Shown in pieces: positions 49,909-58,816 of a stretch of 64,000 nucleotides of DNA. The DNA lies in the NCBI GenBank assembly GCA_023438245.1, contig JAEXRD010000148.1, positions 73,011 through 137,010 on the forward strand, given 5' to 3'. Positions within the stretch are counted from its first letter, which is position 1; every line of letters begins with the position of its first letter. Position numbers and translations under genes: made by a program. Origin of the DNA: Pseudomonadota bacterium. GTDB lineage: Bacteria; Desulfobacterota; Desulfovibrionia; Desulfovibrionales; Desulfovibrionaceae. The notes below the pieces were generated by a model, which was not told the DNA's origin, did no database searches, and worked only from the letters and a program-made list of their open reading frames with translations.

Positions 49909-50763
49909 ATGAACGTCCAGGACTGCTACCGCATCCTGCAGGTGCCGCAGGGGGCCGGGCTGGAGGAGGTCAAGACCGCCTTCCGCAAGCAGGCCTTCCG
50001 CCTGCACCCGGACCTCAACCCCTCGCCCAAGGCCGCCGAGGAGTTCCGCAGGCTCAACGAGGCCTACGTGCTGCTCTCCCACACCCTGAAGGACGGGAAC
50101 GCCAGCGCAGGCGGAGGCACCCAGGGCCGCGCGCAGCAGGAAGCCAAGGCGGACAAGGGCCAGAAGGCCAAGGCCGAGAAGGCCTACGCCAAGCAAAAGG
50201 CGTCCGCCGGGCCTTCCGCCTCCGGCGCAAAATCGGGCGGCGGCTTCTATTTCCGCGAGGAGGAGGTGCTGCGCGACCTGCTCTCCGACCCCTTCGCCCG
50301 CCAGGTGTTCGAGGACATCTACAGCCAGCTGCGCACCGGAAACACGGGCAGGCCCGGCGCCTCGGCGACGCCGCCCACCGGCGGACCGCAGCCCGGCCCG
50401 TTCGGCTTCCAGCCCCGGCCCACGGCGGACAGCGCCCAGGCCGAGCCCAAACGCCGCCGCCTGAACATCCAGTGGGGCGAAAAGTCCGTGGACCTGGACA
50501 TGACCGGAGGCCTGGTTGGCGGCATCAAGGGCTGGGTGCGCGGCCAGCTCGACTCCGAGGAGACCGTGCACTACCCCGCCCACGCCCTGGGTCCGGGCCG
50601 CACCCTGCGCCTCACGGTCAGCCCGCGCTTCGGCGAGCCCAAAACCGTTGAGATCACCCTGCCGCCGGACTTTGTCGTGGGCCGCCCCATCCGCCTGAAA
50701 GGCCTGGGCCGCAAGCTCGGCCCCTTCACCGGCGACCTCATCCTGCGCGTTCTTGCCCGCTGA
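49909..50763 (+). CDS. J-domain co-chaperone-like protein
   Basis: 284 residues. An N-terminal J domain has the HPD motif at 33-35 (FRLHPDLNPS). A Gly/Ala/Lys-rich linker covers about 65-110. The C-terminal part, with LRLTVSPRFGEPKTVEITLPPDF, looks like a single client-binding beta domain. No zinc-finger region is present, unlike the DnaJ at 57447-58568. It probably recruits DnaK to special clients. Last in a three-gene run. Confidence 0.88.
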   Translation: MNVQDCYRILQVPQGAGLEEVKTAFRKQAFRLHPDLNPSPKAAEEFRRLNEAYVLLSHTLKDGNASAGGGTQGRAQQEAKADKGQKAKAEKAYAKQKASAGPSASGAKSGGGFYFREEEVLRDLLSDPFARQVFEDIYSQLRTGNTGRPGASATPPTGGPQPGPFGFQPRPTADSAQAEPKRRRLNIQWGEKSVDLDMTGGLVGGIKGWVRGQLDSEETVHYPAHALGPGRTLRLTVSPRFGEPKTVEITLPPDFVVGRPIRLKGLGRKLGPFTGDLILRVLAR

Positions 50764-50857
50764 TTCCGCTTACATTTTTGTGGCCTGCAGGCCCGCCTCT
50801 TGTCATCGCACGGGAAATTGACTAGTCCCGGTGAGACACAAGCCACAAGGAGCCTGC

Positions 50858-51499
50858 ATGCTCGCCATTCTCGACTACAAGGCCGGCAACCAGACCAGCG
50901 TGCGCCGCGCCCTGGACCACCTGGGCATCGAAAACGCCATCACCAACGATCCTGACATCCTCGCCAGCGCCCACGGCATCATCTTCCCCGGCGTTGGCGC
51001 CGCGGGCCAGGCCATGGACGAGCTCACCAGCGGCGGGCTGGACGAGGTCCTGAAAGGCCTCATCTGGCAGGAGAAGCCCCTGCTCGGCATCTGCGTGGGC
51101 TGCCAGATTCTGTTGGACTACTGCGAGGAGAACAACACCCGCACCCTGTCCGTCATCCCCGGCGAGTGCCGCCTGTTCAACCCGGCCTGGGCCGAGGAGG
51201 ACGGCACCCCCATCCGCGTGCCGCACATGGGCTGGAACAGCGTGGAGCTCAAGGCCGAATGCGAGCTGTTCAAGGGCATCCCCTCGGGCGCGGAATTCTA
51301 TTTCGTGCACTCCTACCACCCCGCGCCGGACCCGGCCTATGTCATCGGCGAGACCACCTACGGCGAGAGCTTCTGCTCCGTGCACGGGCGCAAAGGCCTG
51401 TGGGCCGTGCAGTTCCACCCGGAAAAGAGCGGCAAGCCCGGATTGGCGCTGCTGAAGAATTTCCACGACTACTGCCTGGAGGCCGCCCATGCTGAGTAA
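50858..51499 (+). CDS. hisH: Imidazole glycerol phosphate synthase subunit HisH
   Basis: 213 residues. Glutaminase that feeds ammonia to HisF. Class I amidotransferase triad: Cys79 in GICVGCQ, then His and Glu in QFHPEKS near 191-194. The ATG at 50858 follows AAGGAG. Its last codons (AAHAE) lie in a partial copy of the hisF translation start. Confidence 0.96.
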   Translation: MLAILDYKAGNQTSVRRALDHLGIENAITNDPDILASAHGIIFPGVGAAGQAMDELTSGGLDEVLKGLIWQEKPLLGICVGCQILLDYCEENNTRTLSVIPGECRLFNPAWAEEDGTPIRVPHMGWNSVELKAECELFKGIPSGAEFYFVHSYHPAPDPAYVIGETTYGESFCSVHGRKGLWAVQFHPEKSGKPGLALLKNFHDYCLEAAHAE

Positions 51500-51581
51500 G
51501 CGTGCCTTTCGATTCGATGTCCTGTCAGCGGAGGCCGCCAATGCTCAGTAAACGTGTCATCCCCTGCCTCGATGTGCGCAA
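51478..51581 (+). repeat. 52-base imperfect tandem duplication of the hisF translation start
   Basis: The segment from 51478 (GGAGGCCGCCCATGCTGAGT) and that from 51530 (GGAGGCCGCCAATGCTCAGT) share 25 of their first 29 bases, including ribosome site and ATG; similarity fades further on. Copy one encodes the hisH end in one frame. In another it opens a 20-codon frame (51489-51551) that begins MLSKR like HisF and ends eight bases past the hisF start. It may couple translation of the two genes. Confidence 0.7.
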
Positions 51582-52320
51582 CGGCAAGCTCACCAAGGGC
51601 GTGAAGTTCCAGGGCAACGTGGACATCGGCGATCCCGTCGAGACCGCGCGCATGTACTACGAGCAGGGCGCCGACGAGATCGTGTTCTACGACATCACCG
51701 CCTCCAGCGAGGGCCGGGGCATCTTCCTCGACGTCGTGGAGCGCGTGGCCAGCCAGATCTTCATCCCCTTCTCCGTGGGCGGCGGCATCAATTCCGTGGC
51801 CGACATGCGCGCGGTGCTGCTGGCCGGGGCCGAGAAATGCTCGGTGAACTCCGGCGCGGTGAAGAACCCGGACATCATCAGCGAGGGCGCGGCGGCCTTC
51901 GGCTCGCAGTGCGTGGTGCTGGGCATGGACGTGAAGCGCGTGGACAAGAGCGAGCAGATCCCCTCCGGCTTCGAGGTGGTCATCCACGGCGGCCGCAAGT
52001 ACACCGGCCTGGACGCCCTGGAGTGGGCCAAGACCGGCGAGGCCCTGGGCGCGGGCGAAATCTGCCTGAACTCCATCGACGCCGACGGCACCAAGGACGG
52101 CTACGACCTGGAGCTGACCCGGCTCGTCACCAGAAACGTGCGCATCCCGGTCATCGCCTCCGGCGGCGCGGGCAACCCCCAGCACATGGCCGACGCCTTC
52201 ACCAGGGCCGGGGCCAGCGCTGCGCTCATCGCCTCCATCGTGCACTACGGCGAGTACACCATCCGCCAGCTCAAGGAGCACATCGCGGGCCAGGGCGTGC
52301 GCATGCGCATGTTCTGGTAG
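51541..52320 (+). CDS. hisF: Imidazole glycerol phosphate synthase subunit HisF
   Basis: 259 residues. TIM-barrel cyclase making IGP and AICAR. Catalytic Asp11 (VIPCLDVRNG) is present, with VGGGINSV and NSIDADGTKDGYD as further family motifs and ASGGAGNPQHM for phosphate binding. The ATG at 51541 has GGAGG eight bases upstream. It pairs with hisH; no other his genes are in the window. Confidence 0.97.
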   Translation: MLSKRVIPCLDVRNGKLTKGVKFQGNVDIGDPVETARMYYEQGADEIVFYDITASSEGRGIFLDVVERVASQIFIPFSVGGGINSVADMRAVLLAGAEKCSVNSGAVKNPDIISEGAAAFGSQCVVLGMDVKRVDKSEQIPSGFEVVIHGGRKYTGLDALEWAKTGEALGAGEICLNSIDADGTKDGYDLELTRLVTRNVRIPVIASGGAGNPQHMADAFTRAGASAALIASIVHYGEYTIRQLKEHIAGQGVRMRMFW

Positions 52321-52421
52321 CGCACCCGCGCAGGTCGATCCGGCAGGGGCACCCCCCGTTTCAACGGTCCGCCGCCACGCATGGGCAGGACCGGACTTTC
52401 GAAAACGCAAGCGTGGGCGCC

Positions 52422-53564
52422 ATGACCAAAGCTCTCGACTCCTACTCCTCCGCCCTGGCCGACCTTGAGGCCAGGGGACTGAAGCGCCGTCTGCCCAAGG
52501 CGGCGAGCGTTCCGGCGCTGGATTTCTCCGGCAACGACTATATGGCCCTCTCCGCCCGCCCGGAGCTGGTGCAGGCCGCCATCGAGGCGGGCCAGCGCTA
52601 TGGCGCGGGCGCCACCGGCTCGCGCCTGCTCTCGGGCAACACGCCCCTGCACGAGGCCTTCGAGGAGCGCATCGCGCTCGACAAGGGCTCGGAGTCCGCG
52701 CTGATCTTCTCCTCCGGCTACCAGGCCAACGCCGCCTGCATCGCCGCGCTGCTGGACCGGCAAACCCTGGGGGCCGAGCCGCTGGTGTTCTCCGACCGGC
52801 TGAACCACGCCAGCATGCACCTGGGCTGCGCCCTGGCCGAGGCCCGGCAGATCCGCTACCGCCACCTGGACCTGGCGCACCTCTCGGAGCTTCTGGACAA
52901 GCACCGGGACGACCCCAGGCCCAAGTTCCTGCTGTCCGAGACGGTGTTCGGCATGGACGGCGACGTGGCCGACGTGGGCGCGCTCCAGGCCCTGGCCCTG
53001 GAGCACGGGGCGCTTCTGTACCTGGACGAGGCCCACGCCACGGGCGTGTTCGGCCCGCGCGGGTACGGCCTCACCGAGGCCCTGGCCCTGGCACCCTCCA
53101 CCGTGGTCATGGGCACGCTGTCCAAGGCCGTGGGCGTGTCCGGCGGCTACGTGGCCTGCGCCGCTGTGCTGCGCGACTACATCGTCAACCGCGCCGGGGG
53201 CTTCATCTTTTCCACCGCGCCCTCGCCGCTGGTGGTGGGCGCGGCCCTGCGCGCCTGGGAGCTGCTGCCCGAGTTGGGCGCGGAGCGCGCCGCGCTGCTG
53301 GAGAACGCCCGCTGGCTGCGCGAGGTGCTGCACGCCGCCGGACACGACACCGGAACCTCGGCGACGCACATCGTTCCCGTGATCCTGGGCGATCCGGAGC
53401 GTACCGTGAATGCCCGCGAAAGGCTCTCCGAACGCGGCATCAGCGTCTCCGCCGTGCGCCCGCCCACGGTTCCGCAGGGCACCTCGCGCCTGCGCCTGGG
53501 CCTTTCCGCCGCGCACAGCCGCCAGGACCTGGAGCGCCTCGTGGAGGCCCTGGCCGACCTATGA
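52422..53564 (+). CDS. bioF: 8-amino-7-oxononanoate synthase BioF
   Basis: 380 residues. PLP enzyme that condenses pimeloyl-ACP or -CoA with alanine. YGAGATGSRLLSGNT near 63-77, DEAHATGVFGPRG, and the PLP lysine in GTLSKAVGVSGG are present. First gene of a tight biotin cluster; its stop overlaps the next start (ATGA). Confidence 0.95.
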   Translation: MTKALDSYSSALADLEARGLKRRLPKAASVPALDFSGNDYMALSARPELVQAAIEAGQRYGAGATGSRLLSGNTPLHEAFEERIALDKGSESALIFSSGYQANAACIAALLDRQTLGAEPLVFSDRLNHASMHLGCALAEARQIRYRHLDLAHLSELLDKHRDDPRPKFLLSETVFGMDGDVADVGALQALALEHGALLYLDEAHATGVFGPRGYGLTEALALAPSTVVMGTLSKAVGVSGGYVACAAVLRDYIVNRAGGFIFSTAPSPLVVGAALRAWELLPELGAERAALLENARWLREVLHAAGHDTGTSATHIVPVILGDPERTVNARERLSERGISVSAVRPPTVPQGTSRLRLGLSAAHSRQDLERLVEALADL

Positions 53565-54211
53565 CCGGCATCGTCCTCATGCACGGCTGGGGCCTGGGCC
53601 CGGCCACCTGGCAGGGCTGGCTGGCCTCCTTCGCCGACCGCCCCGTGGCCGTGCTGGACGCGGGCTATTTCGGCCCCGCAGCCCTGACCGTTCCGCACAA
53701 CCCCGACGGCTGGATCGGCATCGGCCATTCCCAGGGCTTCGCCCGGCTGGCGGCCATGAACCTGCCCTGGCGCGCGCTGGTCGGCATCGGGGCATTCCTG
53801 CACTTCTGCCCGATTCCGGGCCACGCGAACGGCACCCCGCCGGACATGCTCCAGGCCATGCTCGACCGCCTGGAATCCGTCCCCGCGGACGTGCTCTCGC
53901 GCTTCCGCAGGCGCTGCGGCCTCAGGGAGGCCGGGGCCACGCCCGCTCCCGCCGGGGAAGGCCTGGAACGCCTGCGCGCCGACCTCGCGGAGTTGATGGC
54001 GCAGAACCTTTGCGCCACGCCCGCCTGCCCCACCCTGCTGCTGCACGCGGCGGACGACCGCATTGCGCCCGTGGCCCTGGCCCGCGAAGCCGTTGCGCGC
54101 ATCCCCGGAGCCGGGCTCCGCGAACGTTCTTCCGGCGGCCACGCCCTGCCCATGACCCGGCCCGGCGACTGCCTGGCCCTGGTCCAGGAATTTCTCCATG
54201 GCCTCCGCTAG
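53561..54211 (+). CDS. Alpha/beta hydrolase, probable pimeloyl-ACP methyl ester esterase
   Basis: 216 residues. MHGWGLGPATWQG opens the fold. The nucleophile elbow is GHSQGFARL, the acid likely in ADDRIAP, the His in SGGHALP. Position between bioF and bioC implies the BioH/BioG role: freeing pimeloyl-ACP from its methyl ester. It is shorter than E. coli BioH (256) and not obviously BioG, so it may be another of the non-homologous esterases used here. It overlaps bioF by four and bioC by 14 bases. Confidence 0.85.
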   Translation: MTGIVLMHGWGLGPATWQGWLASFADRPVAVLDAGYFGPAALTVPHNPDGWIGIGHSQGFARLAAMNLPWRALVGIGAFLHFCPIPGHANGTPPDMLQAMLDRLESVPADVLSRFRRRCGLREAGATPAPAGEGLERLRADLAELMAQNLCATPACPTLLLHAADDRIAPVALAREAVARIPGAGLRERSSGGHALPMTRPGDCLALVQEFLHGLR

Positions 54212-54962
54212 CGCCCGCAAGCCCCTGAGCGTGGCCCAGCGCTTCGGGCGCAAGGCGCGCGACTACGAGCGCCACGCCCATCTCCAGCGCCTCACCGCCG
54301 AGACGCTGGCCGCCTTCGTCCTGGCCCAGGACCTCCCGCGCGGCCCGGTCGTGGAGATCGGCTGCGGCACCGGCCTGCTCACGCGCCTGCTGGCCACGGG
54401 CAGCGCCCCCTACCTGGCCACGGACATCGCCCCGGACATGGTGCAGGCCTGCCGCGCCAGGACGGGAGACATCCCCGGCGTGGCCTACGCCGTGCTCGAC
54501 GGCCAACGGGCGCACTTCGACCAGCCGCCCGCGCTCATCGTGTCCAACCTGGCCTTCCAGTGGTTCGCCGACCCGGTGGCGGGCATCGCCGCGCTTGCCG
54601 GGCAGGCCCGCGCCCTGGCCTTCTCGGTGCTGCTTGCGGGCAGCTTTCCCGAGTGGCGGCAGGCCTTCGCCGACCTGGGGCGCACGCCCGGCCTCATCCC
54701 CCTGCCGGAGGAGGAAGCCGTGCTTTCGTCCCTGCGCGCCCTGCCGGGCCTGACCCTGCGCCACCACACGCTCACCCACGTGCGCCGCTACGACAGCGCC
54801 AAGGCGTTCGTGCACAGCTTCCGGGGCATCGGCGCGGACCACCCCCGCCCAGGCTACCGGCCAGGGCCCATCCGCCCGGTGCTGCAGCGCTTCGCCCAGG
54901 GCATGGACGCCACCTCCCGCGTGCTGTACTGCGTTGCCCAGCACGACGAGAGGGAGGGCTGA
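54198..54962 (+). CDS. bioC: Malonyl-ACP O-methyltransferase BioC
   Basis: 254 residues. SAM methyltransferase that caps malonyl-ACP to start pimelate synthesis. VAQRFGRKARDYERHAHLQ is the typical BioC start; VEIGCGTGLLTRLL is the SAM motif and SNLAFQWFAD follows. It overlaps the esterase gene and ends in TGATG with bioD. Confidence 0.93.
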   Translation: MASASARKPLSVAQRFGRKARDYERHAHLQRLTAETLAAFVLAQDLPRGPVVEIGCGTGLLTRLLATGSAPYLATDIAPDMVQACRARTGDIPGVAYAVLDGQRAHFDQPPALIVSNLAFQWFADPVAGIAALAGQARALAFSVLLAGSFPEWRQAFADLGRTPGLIPLPEEEAVLSSLRALPGLTLRHHTLTHVRRYDSAKAFVHSFRGIGADHPRPGYRPGPIRPVLQRFAQGMDATSRVLYCVAQHDEREG

Positions 54963-55582
54963 TGCGCGTCTTCGTCACCGGAACCGACACCGACGCGGGC
55001 AAGACCGTGGCCTGCGCCTGGCTGTGCCTGCACAGCGGGGCGGACTACTGGAAGCCCGTGCAGTCCGGCCACCCGCCCGACCGCGACGCGGACACCGTGG
55101 CCCGGCTCTCCGGTGCGCGCATCCACCCCGAGCGCCACGTCCTGAAGGCGCCGCTCTCCCCGGCCGAAGCCGCGCGGCTGGAGGGCATCGACATTTCCCT
55201 GGACGACTTCGCCTCCCCCCGGACCACGCGCCCGCTGGTCATTGAGGGCGCAGGCGGCGTGCTGGTGCCGCTCAATGACCGCCAGACCATGCTCGACCTC
55301 ATGGAGCGCCTGCGCGCCCCGGTGCTCGTGGTGGGCCGCAGCGGGCTGGGCACCATCAACCACACCTGCCTGACGCTGCTGGCCCTGCGCGCGCGCCACC
55401 TGCCCGTGCTGGGCGTGATCCTGTGCGGCGAGCCCAACCCGGCCAACCGGGCGGCCATCGAGCAGTTCGGCAACACCCGTGTACTGGCCGAGATCCCGCG
55501 CCTGGCCGCCCTGTCGCGCCAGGCCCTGCTGACCGTTCCGCCCTCGCCCGAGGCGCTGGAATGGGTGAGGTGGAAAGAATGA
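54962..55582 (+). CDS. bioD: Dethiobiotin synthetase BioD
   Basis: 206 residues. P-loop GTDTDAGKTVA at 7-17, YWKPVQSG near 29-36 and EGAGGVLVPL in the middle are intact. Carboxylates DAPA to dethiobiotin with ATP. Coupled at both ends (TGATG with bioC, ATGA with bioA). Confidence 0.96.
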   Translation: MRVFVTGTDTDAGKTVACAWLCLHSGADYWKPVQSGHPPDRDADTVARLSGARIHPERHVLKAPLSPAEAARLEGIDISLDDFASPRTTRPLVIEGAGGVLVPLNDRQTMLDLMERLRAPVLVVGRSGLGTINHTCLTLLALRARHLPVLGVILCGEPNPANRAAIEQFGNTRVLAEIPRLAALSRQALLTVPPSPEALEWVRWKE

Positions 55583-56901
55583 GCGATTCCGCGTCCATCG
55601 TTGAACTGGACAAGCGCCACGTCTGGCATCCCTTCACCCAGGAGGCCACGGCCCCGGACCCGCTGCCCGTGGTGCGCGCCAGCGGGGCCAGCCTGTTCCT
55701 GGAGAGCGGGCGCGAGATTCTGGACTTCGCGTGCAGCTGGTGGGTCAACGTGCACGGCCACGCGCACCCGGCCATCGCCCGGGCCCTGGCCGAGCAGGCC
55801 CACACCCTGGAGCACGTCATCTTCGCCGGGTTCACCCACCCGCCCGCCGCAAAGCTTGCGGCTGAGCTTGTGGCCCTGCTGCCCCGCCCGCTGGACCGCG
55901 TGTTCTACACCGACAACGGCTCCACGGCGGTGGAGGCCGCGCTCAAGATGGCCTGGCAGAGCTGGCGCAACAAGGGCGGCGGCTCGCGCCGCCTGTTCCT
56001 GGCGCTGGAAGGGGCCTACCACGGCGACACCTTCGGGGCCATGAGCGTGGGCCGCACGTCAGGATTCTACGCGCCCTTCGAGGAACTGCTGTTCGAGGTG
56101 CGCCACCTGCCCTTCCCGGAAACCTGGGACGGCGACACGGAAGTGGACGCGCGCGAGGAGGCGGCCCTGGCCGAAGCCCGGCGCGTGCTGGACGAGCACG
56201 GACGCGAGGTGGCGGCCTTCATCGCCGAGCCGCTGGTGCAGGGGGCCTCGGGCATGCGCCTGTGCCGTCCCGCCTTCCTGCGCCGCCTGTGCGAGCTGGT
56301 GCGCCAGCACGGCATCCCGGTGATCTTCGACGAGGTCATGACCGGCTTCGGGCGCACGGGCACCATGTTCGCGCTGGAACAGGTGGGCTTCACGCCGGAC
56401 ATCGTGTGCCTGTCCAAGGGCATCACGGGCGGATTCCTGCCGCTGGCCGCCACCGTGGCCAGCACGGCCATCTACGAGAGCTTCCTGGGCGCGGACTTCC
56501 ACACGGCCTTCGCCCACGGCCACTCCTACACCGCCAACCCGCTGGGCTGCGCCGCCGGGCTGGCCTCGCTCCAGGTGTTCCGCGACGAGGACACGCTTTC
56601 GCGCATCCGGGCCATCCACGAGGCCCACGGGCCGTGGCTGGAGCAAGTGGCGCGCATCCCCGGCGTCACCCGCCCTCGCCGCCTCGGCTCCATCGCGGCG
56701 GTCAATGTCGGCAGTACCGACAACTCCGGCAGCGACTACCATGCCGACGTGGGCCCGCGCATCAAGGCGCTGAGCCTGGAGCGCGGCCTGCTCATCCGGG
56801 CCATGGGCAACGTGGCCTACCTCATGCCCCCGGCCTGCGTCACGCCGGAGCAGCTGGCCCGTGGCCACCAGGGCCTGGCAGAGGTGCTGCGCGCCCTCTA
56901 G
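55579..56901 (+). CDS. bioA: Adenosylmethionine-8-amino-7-oxononanoate aminotransferase BioA
   Basis: 440 residues. Begins with HVWHPFTQ, the usual BioA opening; DFACSWWVNVHGHAHPAI, DEVMTGFGRTGTMF and the PLP lysine in CLSKGITGG follow. Makes DAPA. It is last in the cluster and ends before a strong terminator. bioB is not in the window. Confidence 0.96.
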   Translation: MSDSASIVELDKRHVWHPFTQEATAPDPLPVVRASGASLFLESGREILDFACSWWVNVHGHAHPAIARALAEQAHTLEHVIFAGFTHPPAAKLAAELVALLPRPLDRVFYTDNGSTAVEAALKMAWQSWRNKGGGSRRLFLALEGAYHGDTFGAMSVGRTSGFYAPFEELLFEVRHLPFPETWDGDTEVDAREEAALAEARRVLDEHGREVAAFIAEPLVQGASGMRLCRPAFLRRLCELVRQHGIPVIFDEVMTGFGRTGTMFALEQVGFTPDIVCLSKGITGGFLPLAATVASTAIYESFLGADFHTAFAHGHSYTANPLGCAAGLASLQVFRDEDTLSRIRAIHEAHGPWLEQVARIPGVTRPRRLGSIAAVNVGSTDNSGSDYHADVGPRIKALSLERGLLIRAMGNVAYLMPPACVTPEQLARGHQGLAEVLRAL

Positions 56902-56921
56902 CCCCGGCAACAAGCCAAACA

Positions 56922-56955
56922 AAAGGCCCGCCCCGGAATTCCGGAGCGGGCCTTT
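56922..56955. terminator. Bidirectional terminator between bioA and moaC
   Basis: AAAGGCCCGC and GCGGGCCTTT form a ten-pair stem, with the inner CCGGAATTCCGG also self-complementary. T runs lie on one side and A runs on the other, so it can end both the bioA and the moaC transcripts. Confidence 0.92.
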
Positions 56956-56973
56956 CATTTTCTGGGGCAGGCG

Positions 56974-57450
56974 CTAGTCGGCCTGGAACGTGCCGGACTT
57001 GCCGCCGGACTTGAACACCAGTCGGCAGTCGGTGATGCGGATATCCTTCTGCACGGCCTTGCACATGTCGTAGATGGTGGCGGCGGCGATCTGCGCGGCC
57101 ACCAGGGCCTCCATCTCCACGCCGGTCTTGGCGCTGGTGCGGGCCTCGGCCTCCACCAGGATTCGGCAGCCCGGCTCGTCGATCTCGAAGGTCACGTCGG
57201 CGAAGTCCAGGGGCAGCGGGTGGCACATGGGGATGAGGTCGGAGGTGCGCTTGGCCGCCAGGATGCCCGCCACGCGCGCGGTTCCCAGCACCTCGCCCTT
57301 GGGCAGGGCCTTCTGCACCAGCAGGCGCATGGTCTCGGCGTTCACCAGCACGGAGCAGCGCACCCGCGCGATGCGCACGCTCTCGCCCTTGGCGGAAACG
57401 TCCACCATGCGGGCGCGGCCCTGCTCATCCAGATGCGTGAACTCGCTCAC
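56974..57450 (-). CDS. moaC: Cyclic pyranopterin monophosphate synthase MoaC
   Basis: 158 residues. Second step of molybdopterin synthesis. MVDVSAKGESVRIA, GILAAKRTSDLIPMCHPLPL and the later TGVEMEALVA and YDMCKAVQKD are family signatures. The start overlaps the dnaJ stop by four bases. Mo/W cofactor is needed for formate dehydrogenases in such anaerobes. Confidence 0.97.
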   Translation of the reverse strand: MSEFTHLDEQGRARMVDVSAKGESVRIARVRCSVLVNAETMRLLVQKALPKGEVLGTARVAGILAAKRTSDLIPMCHPLPLDFADVTFEIDEPGCRILVEAEARTSAKTGVEMEALVAAQIAAATIYDMCKAVQKDIRITDCRLVFKSGGKSGTFQAD

Positions 57451-58568
57451 TGGCGCTCCTCGCCAAGCACTTTGTCCTTGGCCTTCTTGAAGAAGTTCTT
57501 GGCCTTGGTCAGCGGCTTCTCCTCCTCCAGGCGGGCGAACTCGCGCAGGAGCTCCTCCTGCTTGGCGGACAGGCCCGTGGGGGTGAGCACCTTGATCTCG
57601 ATGAGCATGTCGCCCTTGCGCCCGCCGCCGGGGTGGGGCAGGCCCAGGCCGCGCAGCTGGAACACCTCGCCGCTCTGGGTGCCCTTGGGGATGTCCACGG
57701 TGATGGGATCGTCCAGGGTGGGCACCTCGATCTTGTGGCCCAGGGAGGCCTGCACGAAGGTGATCTCACGGCGCAGAATCAGATTCTGCCCGTCGCGGTC
57801 AAAGGTCTTGTCCGGCTCCACGCTGATGACCACGTAGAGGTCGCCCGGAGGACCGCCATTGACGCCCGGCTCGCCCTCGCCGCGCAGGCGCAGGCGCGAT
57901 CCGTCGTCCACGCCGGCGGGAATGCGCACCTTGAGCTCGCGGGTCTTGCTGGTGAGGCCGCCGCCCCGGCAGGCGGTGCAGAACTTGGAGATGATCTTGC
58001 CCCGGCCATGGCAGCTGGGGCAGGTCACGGAGATGCGGAAGAAGCCCTGGGCCTGCTGCACGTGGCCGGTGCCGCGGCACTGGCGGCAGTCGGTCATGTC
58101 GCTGCCGGGCTGCGCGCCGGTGCCCTTGCACTCCTCGCAGGGCGCGTTCACGGGAATCTTCAGCTCCACCTCGTCGCCCTTGGCGGCCTGGCGGAAGCTG
58201 ATGTTCAGGTTGTAGCGCAGGTCCGCCCCGGCCTGGGCGCGGCGCCCGCCGCGACCACCGGCGGCGAAGCCGAAGAACTCACCGAAAATGTCGCTGAAGG
58301 AGCCGAAGATGTCCTCGGACGAGCTGAACCCGGAGTAGCCGCCGTTCATGCCCTCGTGTCCGAAGGTGTCGTAGCGGCGGCGCTTCTCGGGGTCGCGCAG
58401 CACGTCGTAGGCCTCGGCGGCCTCCTTGAACTTGGATTCGGCCTCCGGGTCGCCCTGGTTGCGGTCGGGGTGGAACTCCAGGGCCAGCTTGCGGTAGGCC
58501 TTCTTGAGCTCGTCCTCGCCTGCGCCCTTGGAAACGCCCAGAACCTCGTAGTAATCGCGCTTGGACAT
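57447..58568 (-). CDS. dnaJ: Chaperone protein DnaJ
   Basis: 373 residues. J domain with HPD at 33-35, Gly/Phe-rich region near 75-110, four CxxCxGxG repeats (CEECKGTG, CRQCRGTG, CPSCHGRG, CTACRGGG) and the C-terminal client domain. Stimulates DnaK. It is in a run with rpoZ and moaC and not with dnaK. Confidence 0.97.
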   Translation of the reverse strand: MSKRDYYEVLGVSKGAGEDELKKAYRKLALEFHPDRNQGDPEAESKFKEAAEAYDVLRDPEKRRRYDTFGHEGMNGGYSGFSSSEDIFGSFSDIFGEFFGFAAGGRGGRRAQAGADLRYNLNISFRQAAKGDEVELKIPVNAPCEECKGTGAQPGSDMTDCRQCRGTGHVQQAQGFFRISVTCPSCHGRGKIISKFCTACRGGGLTSKTRELKVRIPAGVDDGSRLRLRGEGEPGVNGGPPGDLYVVISVEPDKTFDRDGQNLILRREITFVQASLGHKIEVPTLDDPITVDIPKGTQSGEVFQLRGLGLPHPGGGRKGDMLIEIKVLTPTGLSAKQEELLREFARLEEEKPLTKAKNFFKKAKDKVLGEERQ

Positions 58569-58571
58569 GGC

Positions 58572-58796
58572 CTACTTGGTCGGCTCGACGAAAATGCCCG
58601 CCTCGGGGATGGAATCGCCGGGAAGCACCTTGCCTTCCGCGATCTCGCGCAGGGCGGTGACGGCCTCCTTGTTCTTGGACTCCACCAGCGGCGCGTACCC
58701 CTCGCGGTACTGCTTCACGCGCTTGATGGCCATCTGCACGATGAGGAAGCGGTTGCCGACCTTCTCCAGGCAATCTTCGACGGTGATTCTCGCCAT
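58572..58796 (-). CDS. rpoZ: DNA-directed RNA polymerase omega subunit
   Basis: 74 residues. MARITVEDCLEKVGNRFLI is the classic start, then AIKRVKQY and KEAVTALREI. Assists polymerase assembly and ppGpp response. It lies three bases upstream of dnaJ. Confidence 0.95.
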   Translation of the reverse strand: MARITVEDCLEKVGNRFLIVQMAIKRVKQYREGYAPLVESKNKEAVTALREIAEGKVLPGDSIPEAGIFVEPTK

Positions 58797-58816
58797 GAAT
58801 GACTCCTTGCTTGGTC

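Noticed and set aside
50764..50857. Small RNA or attenuator before hisH
   Set aside because: No His-codon leader peptide and no stable hairpin with a T run was found in the 94 bases.
51489..51551. The 20-codon frame between hisH and hisF as a separate gene
   Set aside because: It lies wholly in the duplicated segment and has no other support. It is reported as a repeat with possible coupling, not as a gene.
52321..52421. BirA-type biotin operator before bioF
   Set aside because: The 101-base spacer has no TTGTAAACC-like half sites. The cluster could also be read through from hisF.
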